DNA from: Desmodus rotundus
Taxonomy: Eukaryota; Chordata; Mammalia; Chiroptera; Phyllostomidae
Direction: 5' to 3'
Assembly: GCF_022682495.2 (NCBI RefSeq)
Contig: NC_071397.1
Coordinates: 25,001,427 to 25,065,426 of the forward strand
DNA length: 64,000 nt
Shown: in pieces, positions 11,591-22,769 of the stretch
Position numbering within the stretch: position 1 is the stretch's first letter
Layout: the number at the start of each line of letters is the position of its first letter
Made by a program: the position numbers and the translations under genes
The notes under the pieces: model-generated
Told to the model about the DNA's origin: nothing
Seen by the model: the letters and a program-made list of their open reading frames with translations, nothing else
Database searches by the model: none

Positions 11591-12494
11591 TAAAAATGGG
11601 CAAAAGACCTGAACAGACACATCTCCAAGGAAGACATACAGAGGACACATAGAGCTATGAAAGGATGCTCAGCCTCACTGGCCATCACAGAGATGCAAAT
11701 TAAAACCACAACAAGACACTGCTTCACACTGGTCAGAATGGCCATCATTAACAAATCAACAAGCAAGTGCTGGCAAGGATGGGGAGAAAAAGGGAGCCCC
11801 AGTGCTCTATTGGTGGGAATGCACACTGGTGCAGCCACTGTGGAAAGCAGTATGGAATTTCTTCAAAAAACTAAAGATCAAACTGCCTTTTGATCCAGTG
11901 ATTCCACTGCTGGGATTATACCCTCAGAATCCTGAAACATCAATTCAAAAGAACCCACACACTCCAATATTCATAGCAGTGTTATTTACAATAGCCAAGT
12001 GCTGGAAACAGCCTAAATGCCCACCAGTCAATGAGTGGATCAAAAAATTGTAGGACATTTACACAGTGGGCTACTATGCAGCAGAAAGAAAGAAAGGATT
12101 CCTATCTTTTGCAACAGCATGGATGGAACTGGAGAGCATTATGCTAAGTGAAACAAGCTAGTTGGTGAAAGACAAATACCATATGATCTCACCTATAAGA
12201 GTAATTGAATGAACAATATAAACTAACAAACAAAATAGAACCACAGGAAATGGAAACATGGAACAGACTGACAGTGATCAGTCTGTCAGTCTGGTTACTG
12301 GGGAGGGTGGAGGGGAGTAATGGTGGATAGAGGGGGAAGGGACTATTCAAAGAACGTGTATGAATGACCCATGGGCATGGATAACAGTGTGGGAATTGAC
12401 TGTGGGAGTGAGGGCAGGGGGATGGCTGGTAAGGGCAAATGGGGAAAAAATTGGGACAACTATAATAAGAATAACAATAAAAATTTTTCAAAAC

Positions 12495-14430
12495 ATTTCA
12501 CTGAAGGAGCTTTAATTAAACTGCATATTAGAAAGAAAAACTCCTATTTTCTTGTAAGTGCCAAGACAACTTAAAAATCAATGTATATACAATGTTATTT
12601 AATACTGCAAAGTGAACACTAGAAGCAATCATGATACGGACTGGAAATGTTTTTTTCTGTTTCTTATTTTCATGTAGCCGTAGGCAAAGAGAAAATTGTA
12701 TGCTGTCATATTTTCAAAGCCAAATAACTCCTAATTGTGATATATTTTAAATATAATAGACATATCTTAATTTAAACAAATCGGACCTCTATATTACTTT
12801 ATTATAACTTACAATTTAACTGGTTTTTAAAAATGATCGTCATATGTGAGGGAAAAGGCGACTTGGTATTGTTTTCTCTAATTTGGTTATTTACTTTCTG
12901 CTAGATATTAGGCATCCCATCACATATTTCTCCCACCTTCAGTTTTTATTAAGTGCTGGTAAAACCTCAAGAGAAAAAATATATCAAAATATTGACTCTA
13001 TATCGTACTAGGCTTCCAGACAAAGCTGGCAGCACTATTGAAGATCACAGTGATATCTTTGACTTCCCCCCTTTAATTCAATGTAACTGAGGTTAATGCA
13101 TTCTATTTATCTGAAAATGGAAAGTAGAGAAGCTGGAAAATGGTACCTGTTCCCATAATCCATCTTCCCCTTGCTGTGCAGATGGGCCAGGAGGATAGAT
13201 TGCGTAGGAATTCTTCTTGCCTGGAAACTGCGAGCACAGGGCTGTTCTAATTAAAGAGTGAGTCCCAGAGGAATTGGAAAAAACAACAACAAAGCAACAG
13301 TAATGGCATGTATGAACACTGACCTGTATTGCAGAGAAATGCTGACCAATGAATGCCAAGTTCTCATCAATTTGCATCATACTATAATATTACTTTTAAA
13401 CTGAAAACTTTTCCTAGATATATATTAGAAATCGACTGGATAAAAGTTGTACTAAGTGATTCTAAAACACCAAAACTCAAGTTAGGATAATACAAACATT
13501 TAGAAACTTAAAGAGGAAAGTTTCTTTCCTTCATCTCCAAGTTCAGAAAAAAAAAAGAATCACTGGTTAATTTTCTACAGAATTCTATTGGGGTCTGGAT
13601 TCCATGACAATAAGCTTTGTTTTGTTTAGTTTTGCTTTCTTTTCTTTTCTTTCCTTTTTTTTTAAACTGAAGAATTAATATCACAAATAGGTCAGAAGGA
13701 AAAGACTCACAGGCAAGCACACCTTTAAGTGAAGTGATGAAGCAGTGCCAAGGGCTCTGACATTTGGGAATGTTCCTGAGTAGAATGACAAGTGTTTTTC
13801 TTGCCTTACTGAGGTTAGTTAGATTACACCTTTTACTCCTCTAGCAGTTTGGGTGTCTGACATTGTGAATGTCCATATACTTTTCGGTTAGCAGAGGTAC
13901 AACTGGTGAAAAGATATGAAACTAATATATAACAAAAGTCATGTGCTTTATATTACCTTTTCTAATTTTTTTTTTAATGAGAAAGCAACACATATCTGAA
14001 AGAACTAAAAATATTACTGAAATGCTCCAAAAAACTGAACAAGTAAATTGTCACTTTGGGCACTCTTGCCTTGATTAAAATAACATAATAATGCCCATTT
14101 TAAACAAATATATATACTACTATACATATATAATTTCTAATAAAGCAATGTAATAATAACTGAAAAAGTATTGCCTTCAAGTCAAGAATTATGGAGTCTT
14201 TGTCCCATGTGAAATTCTAAGGAGTTTATATTTTGGGTCTCTGGTTCTTCATCCTTAAAAATGAGTTGCTTATAGAAAAATGAACTCTAAGTCTTATTTA
14301 AGCTCTAAGATGATATGAGTAAGAAGGAACAAGAACCAGATGACTGGCATGACCCCCTTTTCCCTATGTATTCTTTTACTTTAGGCTTGGGCTGAAGTGG
14401 CTGCTGCATTTTCACAAACTTAAGATCTTA
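12495..14430. other. Unassigned sequence with a pyrimidine tract
   Basis: No gene or confident repeat. A TTTTC-rich pyrimidine run lies at about 13616-13664. The minus-strand frame at 13093-13380 contains a weak splice-site-bounded segment (about 13322-13381), which I do not regard as an exon. Confidence 0.5.
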
Positions 14431-14433
14431 GGC

Positions 14434-14560
14434 CAGTGTTTCTCAATCTTGTTGGTCTCATGATTCTCTTATGTTCTTAAAAATTATTGAGGACCCAAAA
14501 GAGCTTTTGTTTATGTGGATTACAGTACATTGCATTACAGTCTAAGTGATCACTGATGTT
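14434..14560 (+). mobile_element. hAT-Charlie-like element fragment
   Basis: The sequence opens 'cagtgtttctcaatcttgtt' and continues 'aaaaattattgaggaccc' and 'agagcttttgtttatgtgg'. This wording is typical of an old mammalian hAT-family non-autonomous element whose inverted end begins CAGTG. The other end was not found. A minus-strand L1 lies just downstream. Confidence 0.6.
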
Positions 14561-14710
14561 AAAATCACTCTCCAGTTGTCATTGGCTCTCCTCCATGCCT
14601 CTGCTCTTATCAGTTATTAGCCTGAATCAGGTTAATCTTCAGAGAAAAGTAATTAATTTTCTTACTAGCACTTTTTGATAAAATATTGTGATCTCAGATG
14701 CTATTCTTAT

Positions 14711-15197
14711 GCCTTTTTTTATTGTTGTTCAAGTACAGTTGCCTCCATTTTCCTGCCACCACTTTCCCCTGCCCCACCTACACCCACCTCCCACCCTCAA
14801 TCCTACCCCCACCTTGGATTTGTCCATGGATCCTTTATACGTGTTCCTCGAGGACCCTTTCAATCTTTTCACTGTTACTCCCCTCTCCTCTTCCCTCTGG
14901 TTACTGTCAGTTTGTTCTTTATTTCAATATCTCTCATTATATTTTGCCTGCTTGTTTGTTTTGTTGATTAGGTTCCACTTTTAGGTGATATCATATGGTA
15001 TTTGTCTTTTACCACCTGACTTATTTCACTTAGCATAATGCTCTCCAATTCCATCCATGCTGTCCTGTAGGGTAGGAGATCCTTCTTTCTTTCTGCTGCG
15101 TAGTATTCCTTTGTGTAAATGTACCACAGCTTTTTGATTCACTCATTGATTGATGGGCACCTAGGTTGCTTCCAGCACTTGGCTACTGTAAATTGTG
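14711..15197 (-). mobile_element. 5'-truncated L1 3' end
   Basis: Reading leftward from about 15197, this is the C-terminal end of ORF2 (the 'aatagccaagtgctggaa' type block) and then a G-rich 3' UTR. It ends in an A-rich tail, seen as 'tttttttattgttgttcaag' at 14713-14732. A short 'atgccttt' shared by both flanks could be the target duplication, but it overlaps the poly(T) and is not decisive. Confidence 0.85.
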
Positions 15198-15199
15198 GA

Positions 15200-17420
15200 T
15201 GCCTTTATCTAGAGCTTAGAACTTTGTCTGGGTTAGTTTCAGGCAAGGCTTTCTACCTTGTCAAAACAGATCAATAAAATATTTCTCCTGACTCTCTTAC
15301 CTTGAATCTCTACTTCTCTGGCTGAAAGAGCCTGGAAATTTTTATTTCTGGCAACTTGAAAATAATAAAAATGTTGGTTTTAGATTGGGTTTGTTTACAA
15401 ATTATAGAAATTTTAAATTACAAAAAATACAATTTTATAGTTACAGAGCTGTGGCAAAACACTAGTCTGATGTTTTTCATTTATTGTGCTTATTCTTTTA
15501 TCCTCAAATTATAAACAAAGACTTTGTAAAGTTTTGTATGAAGTTTGAAGACACTGCATTTCGTAAAACAGTAAAATGTTTCCCTAGAAGTAATTGATTC
15601 TTCATCCCTTGTCTTCCTGATAATGTAGTAGTTTGTGGAATGTGACCTCGATTGCAGATTCATAAGCCTCTCTGTGCAGCTACTGAATTAGAATTCCCTC
15701 CTCCGAGAATTCTCCTACCACCACCCTCCCTTGTAATTCTGTGTTCTTTAAAATGGGGGATATATCTCTACTGTATTTCTTCCACTCATGGTTGTTATAG
15801 AAACAAACTTTAATTCTATCCTATGGATTTGATGTGATTAGGAAAATGTAGAGGCTGCCATCATGGTTACATTAAAATACTAATCAATTCCAGTTCTACA
15901 GGGCGCACACTAATGAATATAATATGGTGTGAAATAATTTTCCTGTGGTGAAAGGGTACTTTGCAATTATATGTATCAAGGGGGGAGCTAAGTCTTTCTC
16001 AGGAGCAACTGCATCATACAAGAAATCATAAACAGATGGCTATTTTCTCTTCTAGAAAGTCAATAATTATATAGGTAATATTTATAATAATGCACAGAAT
16101 TAAAAAGAAAAGAAAATGTAATTGCAAACTTTTGGTATTGCTACTTTTGTAAAAACACAGGCAAGAACTAAGCTACTTCATAAAGATAGTTGTGTGTAAT
16201 TTCCTTTCCAGACAAATTTCAATGAGGGCATTACATTATTGTTTTCTATTAATACAGATAATCAATTCTATTTAAATTCACTTTATGATTTTGTTCTCCC
16301 AAATGCTATAATGTAATGCATATTTAAATCTACTCAGTAGTTAATGTAGTCTAGCAGTAAATGATTGCATACTTTTTTAAGAAAAAATACCAAATTCATA
16401 TTATTTAAACCTAATAAAAGCACAGAGGGTAGAATATTATACAATGATAAAGCATCTACATGAAATTCCATGGATAAGGTATTTTTCAATAAAAATATTT
16501 ATGACTAATTTTCAGATACTATGTTACTTTTTCAAATATTAATGAAAGTATATTTTATGAAATATTCGTGTTGAAGCTATGTTCGTAAGAAGAGTGAAAT
16601 TTTTAGCAAAAATGTTGATATTACTTTAAAAAAGGAATTTCTTTATAAAACCCTCTAAAACTGCCTTGTATTGATTTTATTTAGTACCATTTCTCAAAAT
16701 TTTATTTCTGATAAATAGATGAAACTCTTTTAAGTAATAAAAATTATTTATTAATGATTTTCTCTTAGTTCTTCCTTAAGAACAAAAAGATATATGAAAA
16801 GGTCATGCAATACTTTAAAAATTCAGAATTTATTTAAAAAAAGGTTTTTAAAAATCAAATTACCCCTGAAGAAAACCTGATTAGATGAATATTAGTATAG
16901 TGCACAAAAATAGAAAATTGCTCTAGATTCATTATGTTTTAAAATTATAGGTCATATAAGTATGTATATTTGCATAAAACCAAAATATTGGTCAAATTAT
17001 TGATGAAATTAGAAGAAAAATTTATCCAATTTTTAATTTTGCCTTGGTTTCTTAATTTGTGAATTTGTGAATCTCTCACATATGTGTCAATTACAAGAAA
17101 GAATTACAGATTATTTCTAGACTGTTAGAATCACCCCTGCAAAGTGAGCACAGTCTCTGCAAACCAGCAGCCACTTGCTTTCCCACCCAGGGGAGGCTGA
17201 GTGTTCAGGACATTCAGACCCAGCCTTCCTTGGGTGGGTCTTTGGACTGTGCTCTGTCTTCCTTCCTCTCTCCTGCTAAGCCCTTTTTTAATTGTAAGTA
17301 GCAAAGACAGGGAACATTGATGGTTGATCTTAAAGAGCTGAACTATGTTATATAATAGGCGAAAAGAATCCTTTAGAAATAAAAAATAATAATCTCAACA
17401 AACCAACAATATGTATTTAC
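15200..17420. other. Unassigned sequence
   Basis: No gene or confident repeat was recognised. A locally GC-richer segment at about 17130-17290 stands out from its AT-rich surroundings but has no open frame or motif I can name. Confidence 0.45.
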
Positions 17421-17422
17421 TA

Positions 17423-17764
17423 TGGGCTTACCCTAGAAATATTGTGGGTTTGGTTCCAGACCAACTCAATAAAGTGAATATCACTATAAAGAGTCACACA
17501 ATTATTTTTTTAGTTTCCCATTTCATATTAAAGTTATGCTTAACTACATTGTAGTCTATTAAGTGTGCAATAGCATTATGTCTGAAAAACAATGTACACA
17601 CCTTAATTAAACAATAGTTTATTACTAAAAATGCTAACCATCATCTAAGTCTTTAGTGAGCAACAACCTTTGTGCTGGTAGAGGGAGGGTCTTACCTTCA
17701 ATTTGTTAAAAACAATATTTGCAAAGAGCAAGCAAGCAAAGTGCAATAAAACAAGGTATACCTG
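17423..17764 (-). mobile_element. Tigger1-type DNA transposon, internally deleted
   Basis: The element is flanked by TA at 17421-17422 and 17765-17766, the pogo/Tigger target duplication. The right end reads 'aaaacaaggtatacctg', the inverse of the Tigger1 terminal repeat. The left part contains the Tigger1 3' segments 'tctattaagtgtgcaatagc' and 'ggtttggttccagacca' in the expected order. At 342 bp it lacks the transposase region and is non-autonomous. Confidence 0.85.
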
Positions 17765-17769
17765 TACAT

Positions 17770-18600
17770 AAAACTGCTTGTCTTGTCCAGTTAAAGTGAT
17801 AGCTCTAAAATGCAAGATTCCATAAAAAGAAGAGAAAGCGATAAAAACTATAGGTACATGTGTACATTAAAAAAGCTGAGCATATAAACACAACAGAGGG
17901 GTTCTTCATAATAAAAACAGCATCTATTTGATTGCATTTTCTTATTGGTTTGTGAAGTGTTTCTAACAAGAAATTCTCAGTATGATTTGAGACAAAGAGT
18001 AGTGGTGCACACCTAAAAGGGCCTAGGAGGTATATGATTTATCCAATGCGGTCAGTGCGGTATACAGTGGAATATCCAATATGAGACATCACTGTGTAGT
18101 TTCCCCTTTTCAGCGTCAATTATGTTGTACTGCTGCCTGAGAATGGAAGGATGTACATAACCCCTAGACGCTGCAGCACGCACACTGCCTCTGCTGGCTT
18201 CCTGACTGCCCTGGCTCTGCACGTTCCCGAAGAACAAGGACAAGGAAAGGCACAGACAGTGGATGGCTGCTGTTCTTGCCTGCTGATCTCTATTGCTCCT
18301 TATTCTGTAACAACATCTGAATTTTGTTTTGTAACTCAGCCCTTGAATACTAAATTTTGGGCAGGGGCTGAGGTGCTTCATCCCTACTGGGTCATCAGAT
18401 GCTGGCTTCTGATGTTTGGAACATGCTAATGGGAATGTTAGCACCTACAGAAGCCTTCATTCGTTTCTGCTACTTGTTGTTGACTTTTCTAAAACGTGTC
18501 CTTTCTAAAACCTCTTCAGTGTTTCCCCTCAATATTGTTCTGAAAAACGTTTCTTTTCTTTTTGTATGAGATTGTGTTGTATACACACATTTATACATAC
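17770..18600. other. Unassigned sequence with one long minus-strand frame
   Basis: The minus-strand frame at 18052-18444 is 130 codons long. Its second half (SQGSQEASRGSVRAAASRGY and onward) follows a weak pyrimidine-rich stretch ending in CAG. I do not recognise a domain, and no matching exon is nearby. A CA/TA-rich microsatellite begins near 18575. Confidence 0.35.
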
Positions 18601-18607
18601 ATACACA

Positions 18608-19750
18608 CAGACAGTCCTGGACTTATGATGGACTGACTCATGAAGTTTTGACTTTACTATGGTGCAAAAGTGGTATGCATTGAGTAGAACCCATAATTTG
18701 AATTTTGAATTTTGATTGCTTCTTGGGCTAGTGATATGCAGGATGATCCCTTGTCATGATGCTGGGCAGTGACAGCGAGCACAGGTCCCAGTCAGTTCTG
18801 GGGTCATGGGGGTAACAACCGATCCTCTAGTGTATTCACTGTGTTAGAGGGTTTTCCCACCTGTAGGCTCATGTACAGTGTGTTGAGATCACTTAGGGTC
18901 ACCTATGATGTTCAGTAGGTTAGCTGTATTAAATGCATTTTTTAATTATGTTATATTTGGTAAGTTTATTTTTAAAGATTGGATTGTTACTCTAAATAGA
19001 TAGCCAAGTTCTAGTCATTCACTGTTCTCAAGCATCTATGTGACTGTGTTAACTGAGTGACCAATCTCCTCTCATAGACTGTAACCACTAAGCTCAGAAA
19101 AATTAAAACTTCCTGATGAATTCTACATTTCAGTTATCTGTGGGGCTTCCCTGAGTGCCACTGAGCAACTGCAAAGATATGTCCATATTCCTTTTCAATA
19201 CAGGGGTACTAGAAGTGATTATATTTATTCATATATTCTTTTTTAATATATTTTATTTGTTATGTAATTATAGTTGTCTCAATTTTTCCCCCTTTCCCTC
19301 CATCCACCCAGTACCTCCCATTCCTTCTGTCAATCCCCCTCCTTAGTTCATATCCATGGATCATGCATGTAAGATCTTTGGCTTCTCCATTTCCTATACT
19401 GTTCTTATCTTCCTGTATATTCTATACCTACCAGTTTATACTTTTAATCCCTGTACCTTTTCCCCAATTCTTCCCCTTCCCCCTCCCAGCTGATAACCCG
19501 GCATATGACCTCCCTATCTATGATTCTGCTTCTGTTCTGCTTATTTGTTTTTTAGGTTCAATTGTTCTTAATTGTGATTTATTGCTATTTTAATGTTCAA
19601 TAATTATGATCTTTTTCTTAAATAAGGCCCTTTAACATTTCATGTAATAATGGCTTGGTGAAGATGAACTCCTTTTGACTTATGATATTTTCAACTTACA
19701 ATGGGTTTAGTGAGACATAAACCCATTGTAAGTTGAACTGCATCTGCCTG
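18608..19750 (+). mobile_element. Tigger-like DNA transposon split by an insertion
   Basis: The left part (18608-18943) opens 'cagacagtcctggacttatg' and contains 'cacctgtaggctcatgtaca' and 'tgtattaaatgcatttt'. The right part (about 19671-19750) resumes 'gacttatgatattttcaac' and ends 'gtaagttgaactgcatctgc' then 'ctg' before a TA. The two ends are inverted copies, as in Tigger-family (pogo) non-autonomous elements. The break at 18944-19670 holds foreign L1-containing sequence. I am unsure of the subfamily. Confidence 0.75.
18944..19670 (-). mobile_element. L1-containing insertion inside the Tigger-like element
   Basis: Three parts can be told apart on the minus strand. About 19600-19670 matches the 3' end of L1 ORF1 ('ggcttggtgaagatgaactc' on the plus strand). 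About 19229-19560 is an L1 3' UTR with a pyrimidine-rich plus strand and a T-rich tail at its left end. 18944-19228 is non-L1 sequence of unknown origin with a T-run at its left edge. This could be one internally deleted L1 with a 3' transduction, or two separate insertions. No clear target duplication settles it. Confidence 0.6.
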
Positions 19751-19754
19751 TACA

Positions 19755-22595
19755 CACACTATACACACACAAACGTGTATGTGCTCACGTAATATATGTG
19801 CACATTTACTAAATTACCCAGAATTGGGTTCTTCTGGTTGTGACCAAGACCTGCATTTATAATAAAATTCTAAAGAGTTAGAATATACTTCGTTCTGGAG
19901 GAGATAAGTCGATGTAAAACACCACGAACAAATAATGTTCAAAAAGATAGGAGAAGGATTCAGAAAGGATAGTATCAGCCGAAGTAGGCAATAGAGTTAA
20001 GACGCAGGAGAGTACAAGGACAAGAAACACTATAGTGAGGTTAAACAAAATGTGGGTGAGGAAAGGTCGCTGCCTTTCAGAATGAAGACGGTAATCTTTG
20101 TCAGAGGAAGTTCAGCATACTGATAATCCAGGGGCAGGGGAAGGCAGTCACCTAGACTGCCCTGTGTTGAGCTATCAAGGGAAGAAGAGGAATTTAAGGA
20201 AAGAAAATGGGAAAATCAGTGGCTTGGGGAAGAAGCAGGGCTGAAGATTAATATAAAATTGATCTGAGATATTTGAAGTAAGTGAGAAGGTAAAAAGGCA
20301 AAGGAAGGATTTAAAGATACAATAGGTCAAACAGATGGTGCAAGCATACAGAAGAGGTTAAAAGAATCTAGAAAGATTGACAGAGAAGGGAAGAATGGGT
20401 GTAGGGATTTCTCTAAGAAAAAGAATAAACACAGAAGTGAGAAAGTGCAAAAAAAACCCCCTTAGGTTTACAGGTCTATAAACTTTTAGAACACAGAGTT
20501 TTTATTGCTTATAGTATTCCAAAACAATGTGTGAAGTAATTATAAGAATAATAAAACATTCCTTTTTTAATGTACTCTCAATTGTTATTTACACATGGTT
20601 TTATTGCTTTTTTGCAATTTAATGAAAAATAAAGGCAGCTTGAAAAAGCAATCACTACCTAACTTATAGTACTGTGTTACTTTGGTTTCACTTAAAAAAA
20701 AATGTAAGGAGGAATGACTCAAATATTCCTACGTGGTATACTTTTTCTACTTTTACAGAAATACTTTGATGTAATTTTAATATAAGGTACTTATTAGTTT
20801 AAAACCTACTTAAATGTAATTTTAATTATAAAATATCCAGGTGGAAATTTTTATGATAGCCAATATAAAATTCATGGATAAGTAAATAATTAATTTAAAA
20901 ATGGATTAGTTATACGTGAGATACTTACCTACTTACAAAAAATGTACAAATTGGTAAAACTGTTATTAAAACAGTTTTGTCTTTTCTTTGCCAAAATATT
21001 TTTTTTGGTTTTCATTAAACAACTCACTTTGCTATTTTAAACATATTCCAAGAAAATTGTTAAAATGGTAAACTGCTATATTATACAAGGAGAAAAGTAT
21101 TAATTTACTTTTAAACTTTGAGACATATTTAAGCTTTGCAGCATCTGTTTTGTATATGAAACACTGAGAAGAAAATGAGAAAAAAATATTTTCACTGTCT
21201 CTATAACAAATGGATACATGTTAAATGGATAATGGATAATGGATAGCTAATGGATCATTAATGGATAACACTAAAGAGAATTCCTCAGGCCAAAGCAATT
21301 AAGAAAGACTTTAAATCTTCATAGACATATGAAATATCAATATTTATAGGTTTACAGAAACAATTAAGATAAGTGTATTATAGGTGGAGGGCAGAATGTG
21401 AAAAAAAGGTATTAATTCAGTGAAAGTTATAGTCAAGGTAAGCTTTTGTTATGCTTGAAGATTAAGAATGTTCATTAGCAACGAGTAACACAATGGTCAG
21501 TGAGGGATACATCTTGTGGAATTTTTAAATCCAATGAGAAAGACTATATTCTACAGTTTCAATTTTAGGGTCATAAAAGAGGAACAATTGAAGTCTTAAA
21601 ACAGAAAATAGTGTGATTGCTGCTTTGCTTTAGAAAGAATATTTTTATGAAAAAGTGTAGGATGAACTAGAGGCAGTGAGACCAAGGAAGAAGCCAACAG
21701 AGTAGGAAGAATAAGGATGCCTTTTAAAATATCTTTCATTGAATTATTCCCCATGAATTTGTGTAGCACTATTTCTATTATTAGAGTAGTGTTTATCACA
21801 CAAGAGCACAGCTCATCGTTTGGGCTCTCTCATTGATTGGGAGCTCCTCTCTTGTCAGGAAAGTAAATTTCATTTATGATTATGTCCCCTGAACTTACCG
21901 CAGGCAAAAGTTAATTGAATATGTTAACTCAGGTGTAAGTGCAAATTAAGATGTGAAGAAAAAAAAATTGGGGGGAATATTAGATATCTGTATAAGATGA
22001 TAAATGTCAATGCTCATTAGAAAGCCCAGAAGAATAACAGATAGAAAAATGGGAGACTACATGGCCCCACCTATCTTAGGAGAATGAAGACCTATCTTTT
22101 ATCCATCTTAGATAGCTGGAAAAGTCCATGTGACCTAAGCATGGCCCATTAAATGCTCCTGAATGAGACTTTAAATCTTGAGAGAATGCTACAAAGACCA
22201 GGAGCTTAAGATAATGACTGTGTTGTCCACCAGTGTCTAGCTGTGACAGAGCAAGTACTGATATCACAAGTAAATGTTCTTGTGTCAAGGTTTTGCCTTT
22301 ATTGGTCCTCTCTTGCAAAGGGCTGATTCTCCAGAAATCTTGATGCTTCCACAAGCAACTGTTTACAAGGTTAAATTCAGTTTAACACTGACCGGAAAAA
22401 CATTTTCACACTTACAGGGGGAGTTGGTGGAGTGGATCTGAGAGAGGCTGTTGGACACTCAAACTCAGGAAATACTGACATTAAAGAGAGAGAAGAATGA
22501 ACAAAATAAGAAAGGGAGCACATCAGGTAAGAAGTGTGGCAAGTTTTACTCACAAAGCAAACGAGCTGTAGGAGGGAGACCAGAAGCAGAGAATG
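19755..22595. other. Unassigned sequence
   Basis: No gene is seen. A CA-rich stretch follows the Tigger end near 19752-19800. 19900-20460 is purine-rich and may be an old repeat. A short array of 'atggata' units lies at 21210-21267. Frames here are short and unremarkable. Confidence 0.45.
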
Positions 22596-22599
22596 ATTG

Positions 22600-22768
22600 A
22601 AAGAAGGTGAAGGGATTAGTCAAAGAACATATTATATATGAAGGACCCGCAGACATGGACAATGGAGTGGGATTGACTGGAAGTGAGGAGATGGCTCTGT
22701 GGAAAGGGGCAAAGGGGGAAAAATTAGGACAACTATAATAGCATGACCAATAAAATATTTTTTAAAAG
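22600..22768 (+). mobile_element. L1 3' UTR fragment
   Basis: This is the terminal part of an L1 3' UTR: 'gggattagtcaaagaacat', 'agacatggacaatggagtg' and 'attaggacaactataatag', followed by an A/T-rich tail. It matches the 3' end of the large L1 at 12330-12490. The copy is heavily 5'-truncated. Confidence 0.85.
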
Positions 22769-22769
22769 A

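Larger units (their letters stand above)
8024..12190 (+). pseudogene. L1 ORF2 remnant (endonuclease / reverse transcriptase)
   Basis: ORF2 normally supplies the endonuclease and reverse transcriptase for target-primed retrotransposition. From the start at 8024 the N-terminus reads 'MAIKYISRITLNINGLNAP', the usual opening of the APE-like endonuclease, and 'LQETYLRTKD' follows. The frame stops at 8207. The endonuclease block 'GDFNTPL' lies near 8770. The catalytic reverse-transcriptase motif FADD is intact at 10398-10409. 'SLFNKWCWEIW' lies near 11070-11105, and the C-terminal cysteine-rich region is split across two frames near 11657-12053, including 'LVQPLWKAVWNF' and 'PFDPVIPLLG'. Two insertions (8249-8570 and 11508-11590) and many stops disrupt it. 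Confidence 0.9.
4990..12490 (+). mobile_element. Near full-length, inactive L1 retrotransposon
   Basis: A plus-strand LINE-1 with all parts in order. The 5' UTR has a GC-richer block at about 4990-5700 and pyrimidine-rich tandem units at 5815-6715. The ORF1 remnant is at 7048-7990, the ORF2 remnant at 8024-12190, and a G-rich 3' UTR ends in an A-rich 'aataacaataaaaa' tail near 12485. About 7.5 kb is longer than a typical 6-kb L1. The excess comes from the tandem 5' units, a 322-bp DNA-transposon insert at 8249-8570 and an 83-bp L1 insert at 11508-11590. Both reading frames carry many stops and frameshifts, so the copy cannot move. I could not identify flanking target duplications, and the exact 5' boundary is uncertain by tens of bases. 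Confidence 0.9.

Noticed and set aside
13322..13381. Possible 60-nt minus-strand exon ending in CAG before a 'gtcagt' donor
   Set aside because: The acceptor side lacks a proper pyrimidine tract, the segment is very short and I recognise nothing in the translation.
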